A stretch of 64,000 nucleotides of DNA from Jejudonia soesokkakensis. Lineage in GTDB: Bacteria > Bacteroidota > Bacteroidia > Flavobacteriales > Flavobacteriaceae. The stretch is taken from contig NZ_JBHTBN010000005.1 in NCBI RefSeq assembly GCF_042664795.1, positions 216,170 to 280,169 on the forward strand. Direction: 5' to 3'. The position numbers were made by a program, and so were the translations under genes. Position 1 is the first letter of the stretch, and each line of letters starts with the position of its first letter. Below the pieces are notes generated by a model. The model saw nothing but the letters and a program-made list of their open reading frames with translations, searched no databases and was not told the origin of the DNA. Of this stretch, positions 26,525 to 35,999 are shown one piece after another.

Positions 26525-28606
26525 TTACGCGTTACTTATAGATCTTAATGTTTTCAGTTTTTCTTTCCAAACCTCAAGATCTTCTTTGTGTTTCGCAATA
26601 TTTTTATGAACCTCTTTTACCAACGGGTTATCATCTTCAACATGTTTAAAAAATTGAAGATTATTCTGAAGTTGTAAAATTTCAGACTTAGTTTCATCCA
26701 CTTTTTTGCTTAAGAAAAATTGTTCGTTTCTAAGCTTGCGCTCATCATCCTGAGAAACAATGGCATTTATTTTATTTTCAAATTTGATAAGTTCGGTTTC
26801 CTTTTTGCCAAGATCCAATTGACCAAATAGTCCGTCGAGCTTTTTATTAAATTGCTGCTCTACATTGCGCTTGTTATAAGGTACACGACCAATTTCTTTC
26901 CATTGGGTAATTTTATCTTTTATGATAGCAAGATCCTCTTTATGATTCCCTGTAAGTTTAAGATCATTTAAGCTTTCAAGCATCTCACTTTTTTGCTCAT
27001 AATTGGCAACTTCCTCCTTGTTTGCTTCATTTTTAACCGCGTGAATACGGTCAAAATAGTGATTACAGGCTGCTTTAAATTGCTTCCAAATTTTATCGCT
27101 ATCACGACGTGGAACGTGTCCAATTTTTTTCCAGTCACTCTGGATTTTCTTCATCAAGGGTGTTACGGTCTCAAAATCATCACTCTCTTTATTTTCTTCA
27201 GCAATTTTTATAAGCGCTCGTTTCTTTTCAAGATTTACAAACTGTTCTTTTTTCTGGTCTTTGTAGAATTTATTTTTTTGGCGGTTAAATTCTCTTGTCA
27301 CCTCTTTAAAACTATTCCATGACTCTTTGTTTTTGTTGCGCGGTACCTTTCCTACTTTAAAGAATTCGTCCCTCAACTCCTGAACTTTTTTGATTGTATT
27401 TTGCCATCCTTTATGGCTTTTAGGAGATTCTTGAGAAACAACAGCTTGTATCTGAGCTACAATTTCTTTTTTTGTTTCAAAATTTTCTTCAAATTTCTTT
27501 TCTAGTTCAGCCTGTGCTTCCTGACGCTTGTCATGTATTATTTTGGTAGCAGCACTAAATTTATCCCACACATCATCTCGATATTCTTTTGCCACAGGAC
27601 CAATCTCTTCCTTCCACATTTTATGTAACATCTGCAATTCTCTAAATGCTCTGTTTACATCTTCACTGGCTGCAAGCTCTTCGGCACGTCCAATTAATTT
27701 TAATTTTTGTTCAAGATTGTGCTTAAAATCAAGATCTCTAAACTCTCTATTTAAATGTAAAAAATCATAAAAATTTTCTACATGATGGTGATATGTATTC
27801 CAAACAGTATTGTACGCGTCCCTCGGGATAGCACCTGCTTCGTGCCATTTTGATTGGATATCTTTAAAATGATTGTAGGTTGTGTTTATATTCTCTTCGG
27901 CACTTAGGAGTCCCTTGAGTTCTTCAATTAATTCCTGACGTCTGGCTAAGTTAGCCTGCAGGTCTTTCTTTAGATTTTTATAATAATTATTTCGTTTTTC
28001 CTTATAATCGAAATATAGATTATTAAACTCTTTCTTTAAAGGAGACGTAAGATGAAAATCTATAATATTTCCGCCCTCAGCCAAGAATTCCTCTTTTTTA
28101 GCTTCTAATTCTTCAGAAAATTTAGAATTAAATTCAGACCGAATTTCCTCTACTTCTTTTTTGATTTGCTGAATAGGTTTCTCTTTTATCAAGGTGCCTA
28201 GAGCTGCAATCAATTCTTTTTTAGAAAGTGAACTATAATCAACATCTTCTTGTTCTTCTTCGGAATCTTCTTCATCATCATCTGAAGACGCTACTTCTTC
28301 TTCGTCTTCAATTTCAGCGTCGTCATTCTCATCTTTGTTTGTTTCTGTTGCATCTGAAACAACCGGTTTAGCTTCAGCTTCTTCCACCATTGCAGCAGCA
28401 TTGTCATCCAATGTTTCATTGTTGCTGTCTCCCTCTTTAGGAGTCTTATCTTTGGTGGAGGCTACTGTTTCAGCTTCTTCTTTAATGGCTTCTTCTAGAG
28501 AAGCTTCTTTTAATTCAGTTGCTGTTTTAGGCTTAGAGGTTTCAGAAGTTTCAGTAGCTATTGAAATTTCTTTTTCTTCTTCTTTTGGAGTGTTCTCGTC
28601 AGACAT
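26525..28606 (-). CDS. DUF349 repeat protein, coiled-coil
   Basis: 693 residues from the ATG giving MSDENTPKEEEK; the frame can be read three codons further to a TTG, which is less likely. The first 130 residues are very acidic and Ser/Thr/Glu-rich and probably disordered. The rest is almost entirely helical, with repeated W-based units (SKWHEAGAIPRDAYNTVWNT, KMWKEEIGPVAKEYRDDVWD, RDEFFKVGKVPRNKNKESWN, SDWKKIGHVPRRDSDKIW, TQWKEIGRVPYNKRNVE): at least five DUF349 repeats with the pattern W..IG.VP. A long coiled coil ends the protein. DUF349 proteins have no agreed function. A TATCTTGC-like -7 sequence lies upstream (28648-28641). Confidence 0.85.
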   Translation of the reverse strand: MSDENTPKEEEKEISIATETSETSKPKTATELKEASLEEAIKEEAETVASTKDKTPKEGDSNNETLDDNAAAMVEEAEAKPVVSDATETNKDENDDAEIEDEEEVASSDDDEEDSEEEQEDVDYSSLSKKELIAALGTLIKEKPIQQIKKEVEEIRSEFNSKFSEELEAKKEEFLAEGGNIIDFHLTSPLKKEFNNLYFDYKEKRNNYYKNLKKDLQANLARRQELIEELKGLLSAEENINTTYNHFKDIQSKWHEAGAIPRDAYNTVWNTYHHHVENFYDFLHLNREFRDLDFKHNLEQKLKLIGRAEELAASEDVNRAFRELQMLHKMWKEEIGPVAKEYRDDVWDKFSAATKIIHDKRQEAQAELEKKFEENFETKKEIVAQIQAVVSQESPKSHKGWQNTIKKVQELRDEFFKVGKVPRNKNKESWNSFKEVTREFNRQKNKFYKDQKKEQFVNLEKKRALIKIAEENKESDDFETVTPLMKKIQSDWKKIGHVPRRDSDKIWKQFKAACNHYFDRIHAVKNEANKEEVANYEQKSEMLESLNDLKLTGNHKEDLAIIKDKITQWKEIGRVPYNKRNVEQQFNKKLDGLFGQLDLGKKETELIKFENKINAIVSQDDERKLRNEQFFLSKKVDETKSEILQLQNNLQFFKHVEDDNPLVKEVHKNIAKHKEDLEVWKEKLKTLRSISNA

Positions 28607-28705
28607 GTTTTTCAATGTTAAGGCTCGTTAGTTATGGGAGCAAGATACTAACTAACGCTTAGAAACCAAAAGTTAGTGCCGGGTTTATAGTTTTTTTAGG
28701 AAGGA

Positions 28706-29437
28706 TTATTTTTTCCAGATAGCCCAGGCTTTTTTTGCCTGATGTTCTAACATCCTTAATCCGTTCACTACTCGCGCTCCTTTTGCAAACCCTCTTTTTA
28801 AAAATTCGGTTTCTTGAGGATTATAAATAAGATCAAACAATACGTGATCTTTAGAAAGAAATTGGTAAGGAATATTAGGAAATTCCTGAGTATTTGGAAA
28901 AGTACCTAAAGGAGTTGTATTCACTATTAAATAATGGCTGGACATAACTTTATGGTTAAGTTGATCATACGTTATGGTTCCTTTTTTTTGTTTTCTTGAC
29001 ACGAAAACATAGTCAAAATTCATAATTTCAAGTACGTAGGCTACGGCTTTTGAAGCACCTCCTGTTCCTAAAATAAGTGCCGTTTTTTCCTTTATGGGCA
29101 AGTAGTCCACCAGTGATTTTGCAAATCCGTAGTGGTCTGTATTATAGCCTACCAATTTACCTGTCTTCGTAATTTTAATGGTATTTACAGCACCAATGGC
29201 TGCTGCTTCTTTGTGAACACGGTCCAGTTTAGGAATAATAGCTTCTTTATAGGGTATGGTAACATTTAAACCTTTAAGTTCTGGGTTGGATTCTAGTATA
29301 CAAGAAAATTCATCCAGCGAATCGATGTCAAAATTCTGATAAGTATCATTTCTTTTTTCCTTTTCAAATTTTATTGTAAAAAAAGTCTTAGAAAAAGAAT
29401 ATCCAATATCTTTACCTATAAGTCCGTACTTAGCCAT
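28706..29437 (-). CDS. aroE: Shikimate dehydrogenase
   Basis: 243 residues, short AroE form common in Bacteroidota. NADP-dependent reduction of 3-dehydroshikimate in the aromatic pathway. Substrate site: SKTFFTIKF (SxS-like), NVTIPYKEAI with the catalytic Lys, AVNTI, and VGYNTDHYGF with the catalytic Asp. Cofactor site: LILGTGGASKAVAYVL, and SRKQKK (the NADP-selective basic loop). The C-terminal NGLRMLEHQAKKAWAIW closes the fold. The ATG overlaps the end of the upstream DUF368 gene by eight bases, so it is in the same operon. Shikimate kinase (aroK) is elsewhere in the window (47310). Confidence 0.94.
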   Translation of the reverse strand: MAKYGLIGKDIGYSFSKTFFTIKFEKEKRNDTYQNFDIDSLDEFSCILESNPELKGLNVTIPYKEAIIPKLDRVHKEAAAIGAVNTIKITKTGKLVGYNTDHYGFAKSLVDYLPIKEKTALILGTGGASKAVAYVLEIMNFDYVFVSRKQKKGTITYDQLNHKVMSSHYLIVNTTPLGTFPNTQEFPNIPYQFLSKDHVLFDLIYNPQETEFLKRGFAKGARVVNGLRMLEHQAKKAWAIWKK

Positions 29438-30452
29438 TGTTTTGTTTCTTAGCAGTTTGATACCAGCCTAAGCTCAAAACTATGAGAATACCCACAATAA
29501 TGAAAAATATGGCAAGAAAAGTTTCGAGCGAAAATTCTGACGGCAAATACCGATCGTAATCTTTAATAATTTCTCTGTTGTTTGCGTCATATTGTATGTT
29601 TCCTGCTGCGTCCAGATCCATGATTTTGTTCTTCCAAGGCCAAACAACTCCAAGTGAGCCTGCTATAAAACCGATAATAACTGCATAGGTTGCATTTTTA
29701 AAGTGTTTTAGAACATAAGCTAACATGTGCGACAGTGATACCAATCCCGTTAGAGAGCCTAATGAAAATACGGCCAGTACTTTAAGTAGTTCTATACGCT
29801 CTGGGTCATCGATAAAGCTAAAGTCCCATTGAATAACATCTGCAAAAGTATCATACAGTGCATTTACAGAATCTACTAGTAGAAGGACATAATTTCCAAG
29901 TAGAATTAAAATGAATGAGCCTGATAAACCAGGGAGCGTCATGCCGGAAACGCTAATAATTCCGCAGGCAAATACAAAGATAAGATTGCTGTTCTCTTTA
30001 GCCGGTTCTAGAAAACTTATGCTTACTCCAGCGATAATTCCGCAGAGTAGGTAGGCGATATATTTTCGGTTCCATTCGCCAAAATCTTTTGCAATATAAT
30101 AAATAGATCCAATGATCATTCCGAAGAAAGCACTCCACACATAAAGCTCAAAATTAACGATGAGATAATCCAATAATTTTGAAACACTAAAATAACTAAA
30201 GATCATTCCAAGGATTAGCAACAACAAAAATTGCCCGTTGATGTAATGGTAGCAACTTTTAAATCTTCCGTTAATTAACAACGCAAAAGCTTTTCGGTTT
30301 ATCTTTTGTAACGAATAGATAAACTCTTCATAAAAACCTGCAACAAAGGCGACCACTCCTCCAGATACCCCAGGAACTTTATTAGCAGCACCCATGCCCA
30401 ATCCCTTTAGGAAGAGCCATGTTTTGTCGCTAAAACTCCGGGTGTGTTCCAT
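29430..30452 (-). CDS. DUF368 polyprenyl-phosphate translocase family protein, copy 2
   Basis: 340 residues, about eight membrane helices. Family hallmarks: GLGMGAANKVPGVSGGVVAFV near the N-terminus and, in the second half, VSGMTLPGLSGSFILILLGNY, the two inverted GxSGG/GLSG re-entrant motifs. DUF368 (PopT) proteins recycle undecaprenyl phosphate across the inner membrane, needed for peptidoglycan, LPS O-antigen and other glycans (established for several bacteria in 2022-23). An extra periplasmic insertion (KIMDLDAAGNIQYDANNREI) lies before the last helix. It begins three bases after the stop of the paralogue upstream. Confidence 0.88.
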   Translation of the reverse strand: MEHTRSFSDKTWLFLKGLGMGAANKVPGVSGGVVAFVAGFYEEFIYSLQKINRKAFALLINGRFKSCYHYINGQFLLLLILGMIFSYFSVSKLLDYLIVNFELYVWSAFFGMIIGSIYYIAKDFGEWNRKYIAYLLCGIIAGVSISFLEPAKENSNLIFVFACGIISVSGMTLPGLSGSFILILLGNYVLLLVDSVNALYDTFADVIQWDFSFIDDPERIELLKVLAVFSLGSLTGLVSLSHMLAYVLKHFKNATYAVIIGFIAGSLGVVWPWKNKIMDLDAAGNIQYDANNREIIKDYDRYLPSEFSLETFLAIFFIIVGILIVLSLGWYQTAKKQNNG

Positions 30453-30455
30453 AAG

Positions 30456-31424
30456 TTATATTGGTTTTTTTGCAGCCAAACGTTCTAAAATGAAAATTAC
30501 TAAAAACCCTATGAGAGCAAATAGGAGTGCTAACCAAAGGTGTGATTCACCTTCAAAGTTTTGAGGAAGAATACTTTTTTCTAAAAATGGTACTTCTTCA
30601 CCACTATGTGACATTCTGTATTCCAATACTTTTTTCCAAGGCCATATCTTATTTAGAGCGCCAATCATAAATCCAGTTAATACAGCGAGTATGATGTTTT
30701 TGTGGTATTTAAATAGCCAGTTAAGAACCCTAGAAAATACCTTTATCCCAATGATGGCTCCTGCGCCAAAAACTAAAAGTTTGACCAAAGCTCCAGAGAA
30801 CACCTCCCAATTTAATGTTGCAATTCCTTCTCCTAATTGCGTTAATGTTCCAATGACAGCTTCATAAGCTCCTAATAACAATAATATAAAGGCACCTGAT
30901 ATGCCTGGCAAGATCATGGCAATGATGGCTACAAAACCAGCCAGGAAAAGAAACCATGTGCTATCTGGAGTACCAATAGGTTTTGCAAGTGTGATCATAT
31001 ATGCAAAAACAGCAGCCAGAAGTAAGGCGATGATAACTTTATAATTCCACCGATTGATCTGTTTTCCTACATATAAAATACTAGCGATTACTAATCCGAA
31101 GAAAAACGCCCAGACTAAAATAGGATAGGTGGTAAGTAGGTGTGTAATTATTTTTGCAAGTGATAGAATACTAATTGCAACTCCAGTAAAAAGTGCTAAG
31201 AGAAAGGAAAGGTTATAGTGACCCCATGCAGTTCTAAAATTTTCTTTTTTCCACAATTTAAAAAAACCAAGATCAAATTTGTGAATGGTTTCTATTAATT
31301 CTTCATAAATTCCGGAGATAAAGGCGATTGTTCCGCCAGAAACACCTGGTACTACATCTGCAGCACCCATGGCTAGTCCTTTTGAAGTTATGATAAGGTA
31401 TTGTAGAAAAGTACGTTTTGGCAT
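30456..31424 (-). CDS. DUF368 polyprenyl-phosphate translocase family protein, copy 1
   Basis: 322 residues, about eight membrane helices. It has GLAMGAADVVPGVSGGTIAFI and, in the second repeat, IIAMILPGISGAFILLLLGAY, matching the motifs of the neighbouring copy. The two proteins are clearly paralogous but differ in loops and in the identity of many helices, so they are an old duplication, not a recent one. Predicted role is recycling of undecaprenyl phosphate. A TACTTTTG box on this strand (31454-31447) may be its -7 element; the TPR gene lies just upstream. Confidence 0.88.
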   Translation of the reverse strand: MPKRTFLQYLIITSKGLAMGAADVVPGVSGGTIAFISGIYEELIETIHKFDLGFFKLWKKENFRTAWGHYNLSFLLALFTGVAISILSLAKIITHLLTTYPILVWAFFFGLVIASILYVGKQINRWNYKVIIALLLAAVFAYMITLAKPIGTPDSTWFLFLAGFVAIIAMILPGISGAFILLLLGAYEAVIGTLTQLGEGIATLNWEVFSGALVKLLVFGAGAIIGIKVFSRVLNWLFKYHKNIILAVLTGFMIGALNKIWPWKKVLEYRMSHSGEEVPFLEKSILPQNFEGESHLWLALLFALIGFLVIFILERLAAKKPI

Positions 31425-31460
31425 CTTAGAAAATGATAATGATGCTCAAAAGTACACAAT

Positions 31461-32861
31461 TTACAACGAAGGTTTTTTGTGTTTTTTGATTATTTCTCTA
31501 ACTGAACTTCGAACATAAACTGTAGGAAAAAGTTCTTCAATGATCATTAAAAAATCTTCATTGTATTTTAAAGCATTTTTTAAATGGAACTCTGCTTTAC
31601 GGTCTTCAGTTAAATAATAATAGAGGCCTGCCAATCTGAATTCAATTTCGGCATTTTCTTTATAAAATTCTGTTGCCTGAAACAAATTTTTGATTGCTGC
31701 ATTATATTCTCCCAGTTGTATTAAAATGTCACATCTCATTAACCAAGTTTCCAGCTCATAATTCCCTAACTCTAGTGTCTTTCTAAAACCGTGCTCGGCT
31801 TCTTCAAAAAGATTAAGGCGAGTATTAATTTTTGCAAATCGTTTCCAATACAATACATTTTCACTATCAATATTTAATGCCTTGTCGATGTAGTACAATG
31901 CTTTTTGGTAGTCCTTATTTTTTATATAATAGTCTGTTATAGCAATCCAGCCTTTATCCAGCAATCCATCTTCTTCTACACACTTACTGTAAAATTGTAG
32001 TGCTAATTCGGCATCTCCTAATTTTTCGTAACATTTACCTATTCGCAAAAGGGCAAATGATGTTGGGTCATCTAATCCTAAGGTTATTGTATAACTGTCA
32101 ATTGCTTCCTCAAAACGCTTTAACCGTTCGAGTGTTTTTCCTTTCTCAAGATAGGCTCCAATAAATCTGTCGTCACTAATGATGGCAAAATCAAAAGCAG
32201 CCAATGCTTTTTTATACTCTTTTAAAATATAATATTGTTTTCCTACTTGGTGCCAGGCAACTTCAGAATATGGGTTTTTATTTAAAAAGTCATTGAGGTA
32301 ATCAATAGCAGCTTCATGCTGTTCAAGATATTCAAAGCAATATATTATATTATAAAGTGCAGAATAATCTGCTTCATCTTGTTCAAGACACTTCATAAAA
32401 TGAAACTTTGCATTTTCAAAATCTTCCAAGAATAAGTATTCCATGCCAATTAAGGATAGTACATCACTTTGATCTTCGGTTATTTTTAATGCCAATTCCA
32501 ACAAATCAATGGCTTCGTTATGCTGATCTCTACGCGAAAGTATGTTTGCTTTTTGGATATAAATCTCTTCATTAGATTGTTCCATGAGGTGTAATTCATC
32601 CAGCATTTGCTCTGCAATGTCCAGCTTGTTCTCAAAAATGAACATTTCAATTTGATACAATCTTAGGTTTGTAGAAGATGGATGCTGTTCTAGCCCCAGC
32701 TTAGTAGCTTTTTTTGCAAGTGACATTTTCCCGTTTTCCAGATAATGATTAATAATCTCCTCAAACTCATCAGAGTCGAAAAAAAGGACATTATTAGTCT
32801 TTAACATGGATTCGAATCGGGAAAGGGAAACGTTGTTGTGCTCGTTGGGACTTAAATGCAT
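31461..32861 (-). CDS. Tetratricopeptide repeat protein
   Basis: 466 residues, ATG start. From about residue 35 to the end it is built of roughly a dozen TPR helix pairs; clear ones include AIDLLELALKITEDQSDVL, AKFHFMKCLEQDEADYSAL, AAIDYLNDFLNKNPYSEVAW, ALAAFDFAIISDDRFIGAY and ALYYIDKALNIDSENVLYW. No signal peptide or membrane helix, so cytoplasmic. A scaffold or adaptor; no partner can be named. It is the first gene of the TPR-DUF368-DUF368-aroE run. TATCTTTA on this strand upstream (about 32897) may serve as its -7 element. Confidence 0.85.
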   Translation of the reverse strand: MHLSPNEHNNVSLSRFESMLKTNNVLFFDSDEFEEIINHYLENGKMSLAKKATKLGLEQHPSSTNLRLYQIEMFIFENKLDIAEQMLDELHLMEQSNEEIYIQKANILSRRDQHNEAIDLLELALKITEDQSDVLSLIGMEYLFLEDFENAKFHFMKCLEQDEADYSALYNIIYCFEYLEQHEAAIDYLNDFLNKNPYSEVAWHQVGKQYYILKEYKKALAAFDFAIISDDRFIGAYLEKGKTLERLKRFEEAIDSYTITLGLDDPTSFALLRIGKCYEKLGDAELALQFYSKCVEEDGLLDKGWIAITDYYIKNKDYQKALYYIDKALNIDSENVLYWKRFAKINTRLNLFEEAEHGFRKTLELGNYELETWLMRCDILIQLGEYNAAIKNLFQATEFYKENAEIEFRLAGLYYYLTEDRKAEFHLKNALKYNEDFLMIIEELFPTVYVRSSVREIIKKHKKPSL

Positions 32862-32997
32862 ACGTAGCGATTTAACAGTTCATCTATTTTAAAGATACTA
32901 ATGTAAAGGGGCTTTCAAGAGTTATGCCGTCTTTCTTGTTAACAGGATTATTAACATAACGTTAAGTTTGTATGTTTCTGAAAATAAAGTATTTAGG

Positions 32998-34200
32998 CTA
33001 ACTAATCTTTTTTAAAATACCATCCATAACGCTTGTCAAGATGTCACAGCCTTCCTTTATTTCTGCTTCTGAAATGGTTAGAGGTGGCGTAATACGTATC
33101 GCTTTAGGTTCAAAAAGCAGCCAAAACAGGATTAATCCGTGTTTTTTACATTCAAGAATTATTTCTGAAGCAACTTCGGAAGAGGTTGTCATAGCAGCCA
33201 ACATAAGCCCTTTACCACGAACTTCTGTAATGAGGGGATGTTGTAATAATTTCCGGAAAAGTATTTCCTTCTGAAGCGTTTCTGCCATCAACTCACTTTC
33301 AGTAATTTCCTGAAGCGTTGCCAAGGCCGCAGACGCAATTACTGGATTTCCACCAAAAGTAGTGATATGCCCCAGTTTAGGATTTTCTTTCAGCAGTGCC
33401 ATATGTTTTTGCGAAGCAGTAAACGCGCCAATAGGTAATCCGCCGCCCATTCCTTTTCCCATGACCAGAATATCTGGCACTACTTCAAAATGTTCAAATC
33501 CAAATAATTTCCCTGTACGTCCAAATCCGGGCTGAATTTCATCCAGAATTAATAAAGCACCTACTTTTTCACAACGTTGCTTGACTTTTTTTAAATACTC
33601 CTTTTTGGGAAGAATAAATCCTGCGCCTCCTTGGATTGTTTCGAGAATAACAGCTGCAGTACGTGACGTTATTTTTTTCAGATCATCCAGGTGGTTAAAA
33701 GCAATAGGATGACAGTTGGGCAGTAGTGGGCCAAAAGGAGTTTTACGTTCTTCAAACCCCATGACGCTTAAGGCGCCGTAGGTATTTCCGTGGTACGCAT
33801 GATGTGCGTAGAGAATTTCCGAACGGCCCGTAACTCTTCTCGCTAATTTTATAGAACCATCAATGGCCTCGGTACCACTGTTGACAAGGTAGGTTGTTTC
33901 TAATGGAGCAGGTAATTTTTGGGCTAACAACTTAGAAAGCGCAACAGCAGGGGATTGAATATATTCACCATACACCATAACATGCAGGTATTTGTCTGTT
34001 TGTTCTTGAATGGCTGCAACAACTCTTGGATGGCAATGTCCAAGGCTACAGGCAGATACACCGGCGACAAAGTCAAGGTGTTTTTTGCCTTGTGAATCAT
34101 AAATATAAGACCCGCTTGCATGCGAAACTTCCATTGCCAGAGGATGTGGTGTCGTTTGAGTCTGATATTTAAAGAAATCATGATTCATGATACTATCCAT
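32998..34200 (-). CDS. Class III pyridoxal-phosphate aminotransferase
   Basis: 400 residues. PLP fold: YLVNSGTEAIDGSIKLARRVT (phosphate-binding SGTEA), HHAYHGNTYG, LILDEIQPGFGRTGKLFGFEH (cofactor Asp and the GRTG loop) and PDILVMGKGMGGGLPIGAF with the Schiff-base lysine. This matches the class III family (ornithine/acetylornithine/GABA-type aminotransferases); the donor is not determined by sequence. Two ATGs are possible, 34200 (MDSIM) and 34188 (MNHDF); the longer overlaps the OstA gene by eight bases. Transcribed with the OstA-like gene. Confidence 0.85.
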   Translation of the reverse strand: MDSIMNHDFFKYQTQTTPHPLAMEVSHASGSYIYDSQGKKHLDFVAGVSACSLGHCHPRVVAAIQEQTDKYLHVMVYGEYIQSPAVALSKLLAQKLPAPLETTYLVNSGTEAIDGSIKLARRVTGRSEILYAHHAYHGNTYGALSVMGFEERKTPFGPLLPNCHPIAFNHLDDLKKITSRTAAVILETIQGGAGFILPKKEYLKKVKQRCEKVGALLILDEIQPGFGRTGKLFGFEHFEVVPDILVMGKGMGGGLPIGAFTASQKHMALLKENPKLGHITTFGGNPVIASAALATLQEITESELMAETLQKEILFRKLLQHPLITEVRGKGLMLAAMTTSSEVASEIILECKKHGLILFWLLFEPKAIRITPPLTISEAEIKEGCDILTSVMDGILKKIS

Positions 34201-35917
34201 CTTCGTTTTCCTTTTCCTGTGTTTTAAATTTAGGATCGCCTTTACGATTCTGAAGGTCTTTTGGCTTTAGTTTTGAATCTTTAGGCAGTTCTATATCCTC
34301 CAGAGATTTTTGATCAAAAAACTCTCCTTCATACTCAGGCAACGGAATTCCCTTGATTTTAGGTAGTATGGGTTTTGGTTTTCCTTTAAAGAGATCTTCT
34401 TTGACCAATAATCGTTCTTCACCCCGCCAGTTAAAATTGGGAAGTAATCGAGCATTTTCGGGGAATTCTGAGGGCGGATAAATCTTTCCAGGTACTTTTT
34501 TTATAAACTTTACACCTGTAATTTGTTGGTTTTCAAGATACATCTCGAGAGAGCTCGAAGTGGTGTTGTCAATACCAATAAGTTCCTGTTCGTCATTCCG
34601 CATGAAGAAAATAACTTCAACATTTTTGTCAATGCTTATAGAATCGAGTTCGTTATTATGAAATAATCCAATTAATTTTTGCCCTTTCACTTGATTATAA
34701 CCGGTTCCTAGCGTATCCTTCTGAATTAAAAATGCATTATTAAACACTTTTAGGGTATCTAGTTTTTCAGTTACTGTATTTGATAGCACATGAATGGTGT
34801 CACCCGTCATTTGGTTGTTTCCTGTCCATAACACCGGATTGCGCAGTAATTTTGTGATTCCAGTTTTTTCATTTACATAAATCGAGTCACATTTTCCACT
34901 GGTAGGTGCTTCTCCAGGAAGGCCGCGTTTAAACATTCTCGCTTTATAGTATCCTTTTAAAATTCGGTTTTCTGGTTTGCCGGTAATGCGTAAGGTGTCT
35001 GCATGAACGTAAATAGAATCATTGTCCCGAAGCGTAGCTGCAACTGCACGTTTCGTTATAAACACCGAGTCTTTTTCACGATATACTTCTGCGTAATGTC
35101 CAGTTACAGTACTTTTGTTAATCGTATCCAGCACTTTAATATTGTTAGTTGCAGAGGCAAAGCTTCGATTGCGATCAAAATAGATACTATCGCCATAAAG
35201 TGTTCTGTTTTCATAGTCAATGCGAGAGTTTTTTACAAAATAGCCTGTGTCACCTCGTGTATCATAATAGCCCCGTTCACAATAAACCGTACTTGCTTCA
35301 CTTACTATGGTAGACTTTCCGTAGAGATAAGCGCCGCCTGTTTCGCTATAAAAGTCTAATTGTTCGCTATTGACTGTGTACTTCGGATTGACAATCTTAA
35401 CATTAGATAAGAATTGATATTTTTTACTTTCTGCATAATAGCGACCCACTCTACTGGTAAGCGTTGAGGCCGTGTCACGAACAGTACCACCACTGCGGTA
35501 ATAAGCCTGTTGTTTTATACGATCAAAATATAGTGTATCTGTTTTAAGTGTGGTTTTAGGTTCGGTAAGGATAACATTACCACTGGCAAAGGCAAACTGA
35601 GTATTCCCATTGTATTCGGCATATTTACTCACCATAGAAACTGTGTCTCCTTGAGTAATCCGAACATCACCGTATGCTTTTACAAAATTGTCTTTTGAAT
35701 AGACATAGGCCTGATTGCACCACATTTCGACACCTTCATGAACAATGTAAACTTGCTCGTTTTGCTCTTTAGTATAGATAATAGCGTCAGGAAACTCTGG
35801 TTTGATTTCAATGTAACCAGATTGAATGTCAACTTTTTGTTTTAATGTGTCTGTCTGCGCAGAAAGGATACTTCCGAAGAAAATAAAACCTAAAAAGATG
35901 TACCTATGTAATTTCAA
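34193..35917 (-). CDS. OstA/LptA-like LPS-export protein
   Basis: About 574 residues. Signal peptide KLHRYIFLGFIFFGSILSAQ, then OstA_2-type beta-jellyroll repeats: IIYTKEQNEQVYIVHEGVEMWCNQA, YGDVRITQGDTVSM, FASGNVILTEPKTTL, through GYNQVKGQKLIGLFHN and GIDNTTSSSLEMYLENQQI. This is the periplasmic LptA-type bridge that carries LPS toward LptD; Bacteroidota members are much longer than E. coli LptA, and the C-terminal region is Pro/Lys-rich. No ATG is available: the frame begins with TTG at 35935 or, preferred because it directly precedes the signal peptide, TTG at 35917. Followed by the aminotransferase gene. Confidence 0.8.
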   Translation of the reverse strand: MKLHRYIFLGFIFFGSILSAQTDTLKQKVDIQSGYIEIKPEFPDAIIYTKEQNEQVYIVHEGVEMWCNQAYVYSKDNFVKAYGDVRITQGDTVSMVSKYAEYNGNTQFAFASGNVILTEPKTTLKTDTLYFDRIKQQAYYRSGGTVRDTASTLTSRVGRYYAESKKYQFLSNVKIVNPKYTVNSEQLDFYSETGGAYLYGKSTIVSEASTVYCERGYYDTRGDTGYFVKNSRIDYENRTLYGDSIYFDRNRSFASATNNIKVLDTINKSTVTGHYAEVYREKDSVFITKRAVAATLRDNDSIYVHADTLRITGKPENRILKGYYKARMFKRGLPGEAPTSGKCDSIYVNEKTGITKLLRNPVLWTGNNQMTGDTIHVLSNTVTEKLDTLKVFNNAFLIQKDTLGTGYNQVKGQKLIGLFHNNELDSISIDKNVEVIFFMRNDEQELIGIDNTTSSSLEMYLENQQITGVKFIKKVPGKIYPPSEFPENARLLPNFNWRGEERLLVKEDLFKGKPKPILPKIKGIPLPEYEGEFFDQKSLEDIELPKDSKLKPKDLQNRKGDPKFKTQEKENEDG

Positions 35918-35999
35918 GAGATATAGTATTAACAAATAAGAAGCAAATCGTTGTTCATATTCTTTAAACGCTAAGATATACTATAAATTTCACTACCCA

